From Streptomyces sp. NBC_01445 (GTDB taxonomy: Bacteria > Actinomycetota > Actinomycetes > Streptomycetales > Streptomycetaceae): a stretch of 64,000 nucleotides of DNA. The stretch spans positions 4,216,001 through 4,280,000 of the forward strand of contig NZ_CP109485.1 in the NCBI RefSeq assembly GCF_035918235.1, read 5' to 3'. Below the pieces are notes generated by a model. That model saw only the letters and a program-made list of their open reading frames with translations. It had not been told where the DNA came from and did not search any database. A program made the position numbers and the translations under genes. Numbering within the stretch: the first letter of the stretch is position 1; every line of letters begins with the position of its first letter. Positions 1-8,196 of the stretch are shown here, piece by piece.

Positions 1-2
1 GG

Positions 3-1529
3 CCGCGTGCCGCAGCCATGGCCGCCACCGCCGTCCTCTTGGCCTCCGCCCTCGCGGCGTGCGGCAGCGACACGAATGACGTGGACCTGAGGTCCCAGTC
101 CCTCAGCTGGAAGGACTGCCCCGCGCCCTCGGAGTCGGAGGGCGGCGGCCCCGCGCCCTCCCCGCTGCCCGGCGGCGCCACCTGGCAGTGCGCCACCATG
201 AAGACGCCCCTCGACTGGGACAAGCCCGAGGGCGACACGATCGGCCTCGCGCTCATCCGCGCCAAGTCCTCCGGCGCCAAGGACAAGCGCATCGGATCAC
301 TCATCTTCAACTTCGGCGGCCCCGGCGGCTCCGGGGTCACCACGCTGCCCGCGTTCGGCAGCGAGTACACGAAGCTGCGCACCCGCTACGACCTGGTGAG
401 TTTCGACCCACGCGGCGTCGGCCGCAGCGACGGTGTGAAGTGCGAGAACGACGAGCAGCTCGACAAGTACTTCCAGCAGGACGCCATCCCCGACAACACC
501 GCCCAGACGAAGAAGCTCGTCAGCAACGTCACCCAGTTCAACGACGCCTGCGAGAAGAACTCCGGGCAGGTCATCCCGCACGTCGCCACGACCGACGCTG
601 CCCGCGACATGGACCTGATGCGGCAGGTGCTCGGCGACGACAAACTGCACTACTTCGGGATCTCCTACGGCACCGAACTGGGCGGCGTGTACGCCCACTT
701 GTTCCCGGAGAACGTGGGCCGTGCCGTCTTCGACGGTGTCGTCGACCCCACCCAGAACTCCCAGGAGAGCGCGCTCGGCCAGGCCAAGGGCTTCCAGCTC
801 GCCCTCGACAACTACGCGAAGGACTGCACCTCCAAGGTCGAGGACTGCCCGGTCGGCGACACCCCCGCGGAGGTCAAGGCCAAGATCGCGAAGCTGCTCA
901 AGGACCTGGACTCCAAGCCGATCCCGGGAGTCTTCCCGCGCGAGCTGACGCAGACCGCCGCGACGAACGGCATCGCGCAGTCGCTGTACTCCAAGGACTT
1001 CTGGGAGTACCTCACCGAGGGCCTCGCCCAGGCCTACGAAGGTGACGGCAAGATCCTCATGCTGCTTTCGGACTCCATGAACGGCCGCAACGAGGACGGC
1101 AAGTACAGCAACCTCCAGGCCGCCAATGTCGCCGTCAACTGCGCCGACGACAAGCCCCGTTACACACCGGCTTACGTCCGGTCGAAGCTCCCCGAGTTCC
1201 AGGCCGCCTCGCCCCTGTTCGGCGACTTTCTCGCATGGGGCATGCTCAGCTGTACGGACTGGGCGGTCGCCGGGGCCGCGGACCACCCCGACGTGAGCGC
1301 GGCCGGCTCGGCGCCGATCGTCGTCGTCGGCAACACGGGCGACCCCGCCACCCCGTACGAGGGTGCGAAGAAGATGGTCGGCGCGCTCGGCGATGGTGTC
1401 GGGGTGCAGGTCACGTACGAAGGCCAGGGGCACGGCGCGTACGACAGCGGGAACAAGTGTGTGCGGGGTGCCGTGGACGGCTATCTGCTGAACGGGACGG
1501 TGCCGAAGGCGGGCACGGTCTGCAAGTAG
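3..1529 (+). CDS. Tripeptidyl aminopeptidase-like alpha/beta hydrolase, lipoprotein (5' end outside window)
   Basis: Secreted serine exopeptidase of the SlpD/SlpE/TAP family, expected to remove short peptides from protein N-termini outside the cell. From the ATG at 18 there are 503 residues, but the reading frame is open back to position 3 and the signal peptide lacks its basic N-terminal region, so the true start lies upstream of the window. A lipobox (L-A-A-C) ends the signal and predicts a membrane-anchored lipoprotein. The catalytic triad is visible: Ser216 in G-I-S-Y-G (numbered from the ATG at 18), Asp442 in N-T-G-D-P-A-T, and His472 in G-H-G-A-Y, with the oxyanion motif F-G-G-P-G-G-S-G near residue 97. 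The next gene is a clear paralogue in the same orientation. Family assignment is firm; peptide specificity is inferred. Confidence 0.9.
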   Translation, partial: PRAAAMAATAVLLASALAACGSDTNDVDLRSQSLSWKDCPAPSESEGGGPAPSPLPGGATWQCATMKTPLDWDKPEGDTIGLALIRAKSSGAKDKRIGSLIFNFGGPGGSGVTTLPAFGSEYTKLRTRYDLVSFDPRGVGRSDGVKCENDEQLDKYFQQDAIPDNTAQTKKLVSNVTQFNDACEKNSGQVIPHVATTDAARDMDLMRQVLGDDKLHYFGISYGTELGGVYAHLFPENVGRAVFDGVVDPTQNSQESALGQAKGFQLALDNYAKDCTSKVEDCPVGDTPAEVKAKIAKLLKDLDSKPIPGVFPRELTQTAATNGIAQSLYSKDFWEYLTEGLAQAYEGDGKILMLLSDSMNGRNEDGKYSNLQAANVAVNCADDKPRYTPAYVRSKLPEFQAASPLFGDFLAWGMLSCTDWAVAGAADHPDVSAAGSAPIVVVGNTGDPATPYEGAKKMVGALGDGVGVQVTYEGQGHGAYDSGNKCVRGAVDGYLLNGTVPKAGTVCK

Positions 1530-1671
1530 TCGCGGGGGTACGGGTGTTCGGCTTGCGCGCCCGGTTGCCGGCGGTGCTCTGCCGCAGGTGATTGTCAGTG
1601 GCGCTGCCTAGGATGGTCTGGCTGTCTTCGGACCGGGGGCAGGCGAGGGGGATCGCCAGGGGGAGGTGCCT

Positions 1672-3270
1672 GTGTCGCGTCATGTTCGTTCGTTCGCGCT
1701 GCTGGCCGCGGGGCTGCTGGTGGCGGGGGCCGCCGCGGGCTGCGGCGGGCCGGGAGACAAGGCCGGGCACGGCGAGGGGAAGGGGCAAACACAGCCACCG
1801 CGTTCGTCGCCGCCCTCACCATCGTCACCGCCACGCTCGGGCAAGGCCGTCCCCGGCACGCTGCCCCGGCTGCCCGCCGCGCTCACCTCGCAGCGGCTCG
1901 ACTGGGGCCGCTGCAAGGCCACCGACGCCGGCCCCGCACCCGGCTCCGACTGGCAGTGCGCGACGCTGAAGGCACCTCTCGACTACGCGAAGCCGGACGG
2001 GGAGACCATCGGCGTCGCGCTCATCCGCGCCAGGTCCACGAGCGGGAGCGGGCGTTCCGGTTCGCTCCTGTTCAACTTCGGCGGGCCGGGCGGCTCGGGG
2101 GTCTCGATGCTGCCCGCCTTCGCACCCGACTACGCGAAGCTGCGCGAGCGCTACGACCTGGTGAGCTTCGACCCGCGCGGCGTCGGCGCGAGTGAGGGGG
2201 TGCGCTGCCGCGACGACAAGGCGATCCAGGCCGCCGAGTCCGTCGACCTCACGCCGGACACCCCCGCCGAGGAGCAGGCGTACTTCAAGGACGCCGCCGA
2301 CTTCGGCGCGGGCTGCGCGCGACGGGCCGGCAAGCTGCTCGGGCATGTGTCGACGGACGAGACGGCCCGCGACATGGACCTGGCGCGCCAGGCGCTCGGC
2401 GACGACAAGCTGCACTACATGGGCGTCTCGTACGGGACCCAACTGGGCGGCGTGTACGCGCACTTGTTCCCCGGCAAGGTGGGCCGGCTCGTCCTGGACG
2501 CCGTGGTCGACCCGGCCGCGGACACCGTGGGCCACGCCGAGAACCAGACGAGGGGCTTCCAGCGGGCCCTCGACAACTACCTCAAGTCCACCGGCCAGGA
2601 CCCGGATCAGGGCTCCCGGAAGATCGCCGCGCTGCTGAAGCGGATCGACGCGAAGCCGCTGCCGGCCTCGGGCAGCCGCGTGCTCAACCAGTCGCTCGCC
2701 ACGATCGGCATCACCGTCACCCTGTACAGCAAGAACAGTTGGCCCGCGCTGACGCGCGGCCTGGAGGCGGCCGAGCGGGGGGACGGGACGGCGCTGCTCG
2801 CGCTGGCCGACGCGTACAACGAGCGGAGTCCCTCCGGGCATTACAGCTCGCAGAGCCATTCGCAGCGGGCGATCTCCTGCCTCGACGACAAGGAACGGCC
2901 GACGCCGAAGCAGGCGCGCAAGCGCCTCGCGTCGTTCCGCGGGATCTCGCCCGTCTTCGGGGAGTTCATGGCCTGGGACACGGCGGGCTGGTGCCACGAC
3001 TGGCCGGTGCCGGGCCAGTACGAGACGCCCGAGGTGAGCGCGCCGGGCGCCGCCCCGATCCTCGTCGTGGGGAACACGGGCGACCCGGCGACCCCGTACG
3101 AGGGCGCCCGCAGGATGGCGGACGAGCTCGGCAAGGGCGTCGGCGTCGAGCTCACCTGGAAGGGCGAGGGGCACGGCGCGTACGGCAGCGGGTCGGGCTG
3201 TGTCGACTCGACGGTGAACGGCTATCTCCTGGAGGGCCGAATACCGCGCGACGGGAAGGTCTGCTCCTGA
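1672..3270 (+). CDS. Tripeptidyl aminopeptidase-like alpha/beta hydrolase, lipoprotein
   Basis: A tandem paralogue of the preceding gene, with the same block order: lipoprotein signal (A-A-G-C), oxyanion motif F-G-G-P-G-G-S-G, nucleophile in G-V-S-Y-G, acid in N-T-G-D-P-A-T-P-Y-E, and His in G-H-G-A-Y-G. Predicted to cleave short N-terminal peptides at the cell surface. The GTG at 1672 is preferred over the GTG at 1666 because the purine-rich AGGGGGAG at 1658-1665 lies 6 nt upstream of 1672. The mature N-terminus carries a Ser/Pro/Gly-rich linker of about 60 residues that the first paralogue has in shorter form. The 140-bp gap after gene one could hold its own promoter. Streptomyces lividans SlpD and SlpE are known mycelium-associated proteases of this type; whether these are their orthologues is inference. 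Confidence 0.9.
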   Translation: MSRHVRSFALLAAGLLVAGAAAGCGGPGDKAGHGEGKGQTQPPRSSPPSPSSPPRSGKAVPGTLPRLPAALTSQRLDWGRCKATDAGPAPGSDWQCATLKAPLDYAKPDGETIGVALIRARSTSGSGRSGSLLFNFGGPGGSGVSMLPAFAPDYAKLRERYDLVSFDPRGVGASEGVRCRDDKAIQAAESVDLTPDTPAEEQAYFKDAADFGAGCARRAGKLLGHVSTDETARDMDLARQALGDDKLHYMGVSYGTQLGGVYAHLFPGKVGRLVLDAVVDPAADTVGHAENQTRGFQRALDNYLKSTGQDPDQGSRKIAALLKRIDAKPLPASGSRVLNQSLATIGITVTLYSKNSWPALTRGLEAAERGDGTALLALADAYNERSPSGHYSSQSHSQRAISCLDDKERPTPKQARKRLASFRGISPVFGEFMAWDTAGWCHDWPVPGQYETPEVSAPGAAPILVVGNTGDPATPYEGARRMADELGKGVGVELTWKGEGHGAYGSGSGCVDSTVNGYLLEGRIPRDGKVCS

Positions 3271-3305
3271 GGCGGACGAGGCGGACGTCCACGCGGCGCC
3301 CTATG

Positions 3306-3344
3306 CCGAACGGGCCCCGCACGCGAGGTGCGGGACCCGTTCGG
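3306..3344. terminator. Bidirectional terminator hairpin
   Basis: Inverted repeat between the converging peptidase gene and moeZ. Two stem blocks of 9 and 7 bp (C-C-G-A-A-C-G-G-G paired with its complement, then C-C-C-G-C-A-C) are separated by one C/A mismatch around a 5-nt loop. Confidence 0.75.
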
Positions 3345-3394
3345 AAAAGCTGCCCCCTGACCGGCGGCGTCGACCGCGCGGGCCGACGGGCGGT

Positions 3395-4573
3395 CTAGTA
3401 GACCGGCTTCTCGGGCTCGATCTGGTTGACCCAGCCGATCACGCCGCCGCCGACGTGCACGGCGTCCGCGAAGCCCGCGGACTTCAGAACGGCGAGGACT
3501 TCCGCACTGCGGACACCCGTCTTGCAATGCAAGACGATCTTCTTGTCCTGCGGGAGGCTCTCCAGGGCAGTGCCCATGAGGAACTCGTTCTTCGGGATCA
3601 GCCGGGCGCCGGGGATCGAGACGATCTCGTACTCGTTCGGCTCGCGGACGTCGATGATCTCGATGTTCTCGCCGTCGTCGATCCACTCCTTGAGCTGCTT
3701 GGGAGTGATCGTCGAGCCGGCCGCCGCCTCCTGGGCCTCCTCGGACACGACGCCGCAGAAGGCCTCGTAGTCGATGAGCTCGGTGACGGTGGCGTTCGGG
3801 CCGCAGACCGCGCAGTCGGGGTCCTTGCGGACCTTGACCTGGCGGTACTGCATCTCCAGGGCGTCGTAGATCATCAGGCGACCGACGAGCGGCTCGCCGA
3901 CGCCCGCGAGGACCTTGATCGCCTCGGTGACCTGGATGGAACCGATGGACGCGCACAGCACACCCAGGACGCCGCCCTCGGCGCAGGAGGGGACCATGCC
4001 GGGGGGCGGGGGCTCCGGGTAGAGGCAGCGGTAGCACGGGCCGTGCTCGGACCAGAAGACCGAGGCCTGGCCGTCGAAGCGGTAGATCGAGCCCCACACG
4101 TACGGCTTGTTCAGCAGCACGCACGCGTCGTTGACCAGGTAGCGGGTCGCGAAGTTGTCCGTGCCGTCGACGATCAGGTCGTACTGGCTGAAGATGTCCA
4201 TCACGTTCTCGGCCTCGAGCCGCTCTTCGTGGAGGATCACGTTCACGTACGGGTTGATGCCGAGGACGGAGTCCTTGGCGGACTCGGCCTTGGAGCGGCC
4301 GATGTCGGCCTGGCTGTGGATGATCTGGCGCTGCAGGTTCGACTCGTCGACCTCGTCGAACTCGACGATGCCGAGCGTGCCCACACCGGCCGCGGCCAGG
4401 TACATGAGCGCCGGCGAACCGAGGCCGCCGGCGCCCACGGCGAGCACCTTGGCGTTCTTCAGCCGCTTCTGCCCGTCCATCCCGACATCGGGGATGATCA
4501 GGTGGCGGGAGTACCTGCGGACCTCGTCTACGGTGAGCTCAGCAGCTGGCTCTACCAGGGGTGGCAGCGACAC
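3395..4573 (-). CDS. moeZ: MoeZ: adenylyltransferase/sulfurtransferase for sulfur-carrier proteins
   Basis: E1-like ThiF/MoeB domain fused to a C-terminal rhodanese domain. The first domain adenylates the C-terminal Gly-Gly of small carriers (MoaD, ThiS, CysO); the second transfers sulfur to make the thiocarboxylate used for molybdopterin, thiamin, cysteine or thio-sugar synthesis. Visible features are the nucleotide loop G-A-G-G-L-G-S-P near residue 46, two zinc Cys-X-X-C pairs (C-Y-R-C and C-A-V-C), and the rhodanese active-site Cys in L-H-C-K-T-G-V-R-S. The GTG at 4573 is chosen over the ATG at 4594: it has GGAG five bases upstream and gives 392 residues, which I recall as the usual MoeZ length. 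The gene is convergent with the peptidases and starts 64 bp downstream of the spherulin-like gene. Confidence 0.93.
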   Translation of the reverse strand: MSLPPLVEPAAELTVDEVRRYSRHLIIPDVGMDGQKRLKNAKVLAVGAGGLGSPALMYLAAAGVGTLGIVEFDEVDESNLQRQIIHSQADIGRSKAESAKDSVLGINPYVNVILHEERLEAENVMDIFSQYDLIVDGTDNFATRYLVNDACVLLNKPYVWGSIYRFDGQASVFWSEHGPCYRCLYPEPPPPGMVPSCAEGGVLGVLCASIGSIQVTEAIKVLAGVGEPLVGRLMIYDALEMQYRQVKVRKDPDCAVCGPNATVTELIDYEAFCGVVSEEAQEAAAGSTITPKQLKEWIDDGENIEIIDVREPNEYEIVSIPGARLIPKNEFLMGTALESLPQDKKIVLHCKTGVRSAEVLAVLKSAGFADAVHVGGGVIGWVNQIEPEKPVY

Positions 4574-4636
4574 GGGGGCTCCGTTGATCGTCATTTCCGA
4601 ACAGTGGTGATTCCGTCAACACTGCCACGCCCCTCT

Positions 4637-5386
4637 TCATTCCGAGACACCCGTTCCGACCCGCGAGACGATGTCGTCCCAGTACCCGGGCATGGCCTCC
4701 CAGGGGTCGGCGGTGCCGCCGCGGTCCGTGCGGTCGGTGAAGTAGATCGTCCCGGCGCCCTGCCAGCGGGCGATGCGCAGCGCCTCGTCGAGGTGCCCGC
4801 GGGGCACGCCGTGCACGAAGTGACAGAAGCGCTCGGGCGGGTAGTCGGCCGTCCACTCGGCGACCTGGGACCAGCGGTAGTCGCTCCACGGCCCGGAGAA
4901 GGTCACCAACTGATCAGCGGTCTCGGCGTAGCCCGGATACGGGTGCGTGCCGTGCCCGAGGACGATGTGGGCGTCCTCACACAGGGCGCGCAGCGTGGTG
5001 ACGATGCGGCGGACCTCGGGGACGGCGGCCCGCTCGGTCGGGCAGCGGTCGAGGGAGAACCCGTCGACGCGGTACCAGTCGAGATAGCGGTGGGCGTCGG
5101 AGACGACCTCGCCGAACGAGCGGGCGCCGTAGGTGAGATCGAGGTGCCCGAGGACCCGTACGTCGCGGTTGCGCAGCCTGCCCGCGGCTTCGAGGCAGTG
5201 CGGATCGGGGCGGGCCCCGGGGCCGTCCGCGACGTTCAGGACGACCCAGTGCAAGGGAGCGCCGGGACGGGTGAGTTCGGCCCATTCGACGGGCGCCATG
5301 AGGGGGTGTGCGTAGCCGGGGATGCCGAAGCCGAGCCGTATGTCGGTGCTCGCGGTCCCGGCGGCGGTAGGGGTCAGATACGGCAT
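4637..5386 (-). CDS. Spherulation-specific family 4 (spherulin-4-like) protein
   Basis: A 249-residue protein matching the spherulin-4 type of TIM-barrel protein, which is distantly related to GH114-type alpha-1,4-galactosaminidases. Recognisable blocks are an N-terminal Y-x-x-P strand (G-F-G-I-P-G-Y), the V-V-L-N-V-A-D-G-P-G strand, a G-H-L-D-L-T-Y-G strand and a D-G-F-S-L-D-R strand bearing an acidic residue. No secretion signal is evident, which is unusual for a wall or matrix hydrolase. The start overlaps the end of the upstream epimerase gene by 13 bp, so the two are probably translationally coupled. It closes a minus-strand cluster with a PelF-like glycosyltransferase; Pel systems elsewhere include a GH114-type hydrolase in PelA. 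A role in making or trimming an exopolysaccharide is therefore inferred, not shown. Confidence 0.8.
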   Translation of the reverse strand: MPYLTPTAAGTASTDIRLGFGIPGYAHPLMAPVEWAELTRPGAPLHWVVLNVADGPGARPDPHCLEAAGRLRNRDVRVLGHLDLTYGARSFGEVVSDAHRYLDWYRVDGFSLDRCPTERAAVPEVRRIVTTLRALCEDAHIVLGHGTHPYPGYAETADQLVTFSGPWSDYRWSQVAEWTADYPPERFCHFVHGVPRGHLDEALRIARWQGAGTIYFTDRTDRGGTADPWEAMPGYWDDIVSRVGTGVSE

Positions 5387-6333
5387 GCCGCTTCCATCCA
5401 GATGTCGGCGAGTGATTCCTCGAGGTTGATGCGGGGGCGCCAGCCGAGCCGGTCGCGTGCAGTGCGCACGTCGGCCTGCTGCCAGCTGCCGCAGCCGTCC
5501 GGGTACGGGTGCGCGGCGGGTGCCACGTGGTCGGGGTCGGAGCGGGGGTGGCCGAGCGTCGGGCGGACGGGGCCGCCGGGTGAGTCGAGCTCGTGGAGCG
5601 CGCCGCCGAAGCCGGCGACGCGGGCGAGTACGGACGCCGCGTCCCGCAGCCGGACGGCGCGGCCCGAGCCGATGTTGATGACGCCCTGCGCGGCGGAGAG
5701 CGAGGCCGCGTGGACGGCGCGGGCCACGTCGCGCACGTCGATGAAGTCGCGCTGCGCGCCGAGTCCGCCGAGCTTGAGTTCGCCGTCGCCGGACTGCATG
5801 GCGCGGCGCATGGCCTCGGCGAGACGGCCGAGGGGCGAGCCGGCGGGGGTGCCGGGCCCGGCCGGGGAGAACACGCGCAGGACGACGGCGTCGAGACCGG
5901 AGCCGAGGACGAGTTCCGTCGCGGCGAGCTTGCTCACGCCGTACGGTCCGCCGGGCCGCGGCACGGCGTCCTCGGCGGTGGAGGAGCCGGGCTGCGAGGG
6001 CCCGTACTCGGCTCCGCAGCCGATCTGGACGAGGCGGGCGCCGCAGCCGCTGCGCCGCAGGGCCTCGCAGACGGTGGCGACGGCGACGGTGTTGTGGCGG
6101 GTGAGGTCGCGGGCGCCCCCGCGGGTGGCTCCCGCGCAGTTGATGACGACTCCGGGGTGGACCGCGTCGAGGAAGCGGGTCAGTGCGCCCGGGCTTCCGG
6201 TGGCGAGGTCGAACCGTACGTCCGCGTCGTCCCCCCGGCCGAGCGCGGTGAGCTGCACGGCGGGGTCGGCGAGCAGGCGGTCGGCGACGAAGCGGCCGAG
6301 GTATCCGTTGGCTCCGAGCAGCAGCACCCTCAT
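5374..6333 (-). CDS. NAD-dependent epimerase/dehydratase (extended SDR)
   Basis: A 319-residue extended short-chain dehydrogenase/reductase of the sugar-nucleotide epimerase type. The Rossmann motif G-A-N-G-Y-L-G-R sits at residues 8-15, immediately after the start, and the catalytic Y-x-x-x-K appears as Y-G-V-S-K. An N-terminal NAD-binding half and a substrate half with S-P-A-G-P-G and I-N-I-G-S-G blocks are complete. It probably epimerises or dehydrates a nucleotide sugar such as UDP-GlcNAc for the adjacent PelF-like glycosyltransferase; the substrate cannot be read from sequence. The start ATG is embedded in an ATGA overlap with a 33-codon ORF upstream (6330-6431), and the 3' end overlaps the spherulin-like gene, so the three are likely translated as a chain. 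Confidence 0.88.
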   Translation of the reverse strand: MRVLLLGANGYLGRFVADRLLADPAVQLTALGRGDDADVRFDLATGSPGALTRFLDAVHPGVVINCAGATRGGARDLTRHNTVAVATVCEALRRSGCGARLVQIGCGAEYGPSQPGSSTAEDAVPRPGGPYGVSKLAATELVLGSGLDAVVLRVFSPAGPGTPAGSPLGRLAEAMRRAMQSGDGELKLGGLGAQRDFIDVRDVARAVHAASLSAAQGVINIGSGRAVRLRDAASVLARVAGFGGALHELDSPGGPVRPTLGHPRSDPDHVAPAAHPYPDGCGSWQQADVRTARDRLGWRPRINLEESLADIWMEAACRI

Positions 6334-6431
6334 CGGGCGGCTCCCCGGGCGAGCTCTCCGAGTTCTCCGGGAAGTCCTGGACGCCCGGGATATCCGGATG
6401 GTTCGGGGCCTCCGGGGGGAGGGGTGGTCAT
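6330..6431 (-). CDS. Putative 33-residue Gly/Pro-rich coupled small ORF
   Basis: An ORF too short for usual gene finding. It begins with ATG at 6431, has a strong Shine-Dalgarno (AAGGAGA, 7 nt spacing), and its TGA overlaps the epimerase ATG in an ATGA arrangement. The product is Gly/Pro-rich with five consecutive Gly-X-Y triplets of collagen type (G-Y-P, G-R-P, G-L-P, G-E-L, G-E-L). The signal for translation is better than that of the epimerase itself, so it may serve to load ribosomes onto the epimerase message. Against it, third-position GC is only about 56 percent, far below neighbouring genes, although Gly and Pro codons distort that measure. I do not recognise a family. Confidence 0.45.
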   Translation of the reverse strand: MTTPPPGGPEPSGYPGRPGLPGELGELARGAAR

Positions 6432-6546
6432 CTCGCGTTCTCCTTAGGGGTGTTGCCGTGGGTCTTCGGAAGGCCCGCGGTGTCGGCCCCGCGGGAGGGG
6501 AGCGGCCGGCCGGCCGCTTCGTGTGGTCGTACGGCGTCGGGCGCGG

Positions 6547-8196
6547 TCACGGGGTGGCGTCCGTGGGCGCGTGGGCGGAGGCCCGGGTGAGGGTGCGGGC
6601 CGCGTGGACGAGGAGGGTGAGCGCGGCGGCGCCACAGGCCAGGGCGGGTACGGTGCCGGGCCCCCAGGCGTCGACGGCCGTCTCTACGGGCACGGCGAGG
6701 AAGCCGCAGCCGGGAAGGCGTCCTGCGAACACGGTGGAGACGGCGAGCGCCTCGGCCGCGGCGGCCGTGCCGAGGACGACGGCGGGGGCGTGGGTGCGGC
6801 CGTACGCCGTGAGCAGGCGGGCGAGCAGCAGGAGCGCGCCGAGCGTTCCGGCACCGGCGTATGCGGCGTCCTGGCCGAGTACGGCGGCGGCCACCCCGAT
6901 GAGGGCGCACAGCGCGCACAGGAAGAGCGCAAAGACGGCGAGGAGGAGGGGGCGCACGGAGGCGGCGAACTCTTCGAGGCCCCGGCTGGAGGCGAGCCTG
7001 CGCCGGGCGACCGCGCCGAAGAGCTGGGCGCACCAGGCGCCGGGCGCGACGGCGAAGGCCAGGGCGAGGAGGGGGGCTGTGGCAGGGGCCCAGGCCTCGT
7101 CGGGGCCGCCCGCGACAGCAGCGGTCAGGAGTCCGTCGCCGAGGAGGGCATAGGCGAGGAGCCAACAGGTCCAGGCGCGGGTGGCGGGCACGGTGTGGGC
7201 GGTGGCGCGCAGCGGGCCCCGGCACAGGGCGGCGCGGAGTGCGGCGGAGACGGCGAGCACGCCGCCGGCCCCGACCGCGAGCCGCATCCGTCCGTCGGTG
7301 AAGTCGAGTCCTACGAGGGTGAGGGCGCTCAGCGCGCCGGGCAGCAGCGCGAGGGCGGCCCAGACGGGGCGCCGGCCGCGAGGTGTGTCGGATGCGGCGT
7401 GCTGGGTTTCCGGTTCGATGTCGCTGTCGCGGGGCATGCGCGCGTACATCTCTTCGGCGAGCGAGAAGACGTCGCGGTGCCGGAAGCGGGCAGCGGTCCG
7501 GTCGGTGACGCCGTGGGCTTCGAGACCGGCCGCGATCTCCAGGGGGTCGACGGCACGTTCGCAGAGCTCGCGGTGCCGGTGCATCAGGGCTTTCACGGGG
7601 TCCACGCCGGTACGGCGTCGGCTGCCGCCGGTGGCCTCGTCGGCCTTGGGGAGGCTGCCGGAGTGCGCGGTGCCGGCCGTGGCCTCATCGGCCTCGGGGA
7701 GGCTGCCGGGATGGACAGTGCCAGCCGTGGCCCCATCGACCTCGGGGAGGCTGCCGGGATGGACAGTGCCGGCAGGAGGGGAGGCCGGCGCCGGGGGTGT
7801 ATCGGGGAGCGGGCTGCCCGTTGGCGCGGATGCGGATGCGGCGTCGGCGCGCCAAGCCGCGGGTTCGTTCAGCAAGGCTTCGTCGGCAGGCGCGGAGTCG
7901 AGCCCCCGGGTCAGAAACCCCGGCCCAGCCTCCGGGGCCGGATCCGGCTCCGGCCCCGCACGCCGCTCCGATTCCGGCTCACCATCCGGCCCCGCAACCG
8001 GCTCAGCACCCGACCCCGCCCCAACGCCCGACCCCGCCTCAGGCCCCCGAGCCAGCCCCGACTCAGCGCCGGCCCCAGGCCCAGCCTCCCCCAACGCCTC
8101 CTGCGCCCCCGTCCCCCACGCGTCCGCGCCACCTGGCACCTGCGGCGCGTCCAAGCCCGCGCCCACGACCGTCTCGCCCAACTCCCGCCCGCTCAC
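6547..8196 (-). CDS. Multi-pass membrane protein of exopolysaccharide-like cluster
   Basis: A 549-residue protein with two parts. The first about 220 residues are low-complexity Gly/Pro/Ala/Glu-rich and include three copies of a 16-residue repeat. A short helical segment follows (H-R-E-L-C-E-R-A to F-S-L-A-E-E-M-Y-A-R) of a kind I recall from other Streptomyces proteins. The second half contains roughly eight to nine hydrophobic segments with short loops, so it is an integral membrane protein. The start overlaps the glycosyltransferase stop by 4 bp (8193-8196), so the pair is coupled. By position it would be the counterpart of PelG, the membrane partner of PelF, but I see no clear sequence match to PelG and leave the function open. 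A gap of 115 bp separates it from the small ORF downstream. Confidence 0.82.
   Translation of the reverse strand: MSGRELGETVVGAGLDAPQVPGGADAWGTGAQEALGEAGPGAGAESGLARGPEAGSGVGAGSGAEPVAGPDGEPESERRAGPEPDPAPEAGPGFLTRGLDSAPADEALLNEPAAWRADAASASAPTGSPLPDTPPAPASPPAGTVHPGSLPEVDGATAGTVHPGSLPEADEATAGTAHSGSLPKADEATGGSRRRTGVDPVKALMHRHRELCERAVDPLEIAAGLEAHGVTDRTAARFRHRDVFSLAEEMYARMPRDSDIEPETQHAASDTPRGRRPVWAALALLPGALSALTLVGLDFTDGRMRLAVGAGGVLAVSAALRAALCRGPLRATAHTVPATRAWTCWLLAYALLGDGLLTAAVAGGPDEAWAPATAPLLALAFAVAPGAWCAQLFGAVARRRLASSRGLEEFAASVRPLLLAVFALFLCALCALIGVAAAVLGQDAAYAGAGTLGALLLLARLLTAYGRTHAPAVVLGTAAAAEALAVSTVFAGRLPGCGFLAVPVETAVDAWGPGTVPALACGAAALTLLVHAARTLTRASAHAPTDATP
7631..7773. repeat. Three tandem 48-nt repeats inside a coding region
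   Basis: Three consecutive units of 48 nt (the last one base shorter) starting at 7631, 7679 and 7727. Copies two and three are nearly identical. They are in frame and encode a 16-residue repeat of the type T-V-H-P-G-S-L-P-E in the N-terminal region of the membrane protein. Confidence 0.85.

Noticed and set aside
6501..6518. Perfect 18-bp GC palindrome after the membrane-protein gene
   Set aside because: Pure G/C palindromes arise easily at this base composition; no loop and no positional evidence for function.
3455..7153. Very long open frame (over 1200 codons) on the plus strand
   Set aside because: It runs antisense to moeZ, the spherulin-like gene and the epimerase. High GC makes such frames common, and the minus-strand genes have clear motifs and coupling.
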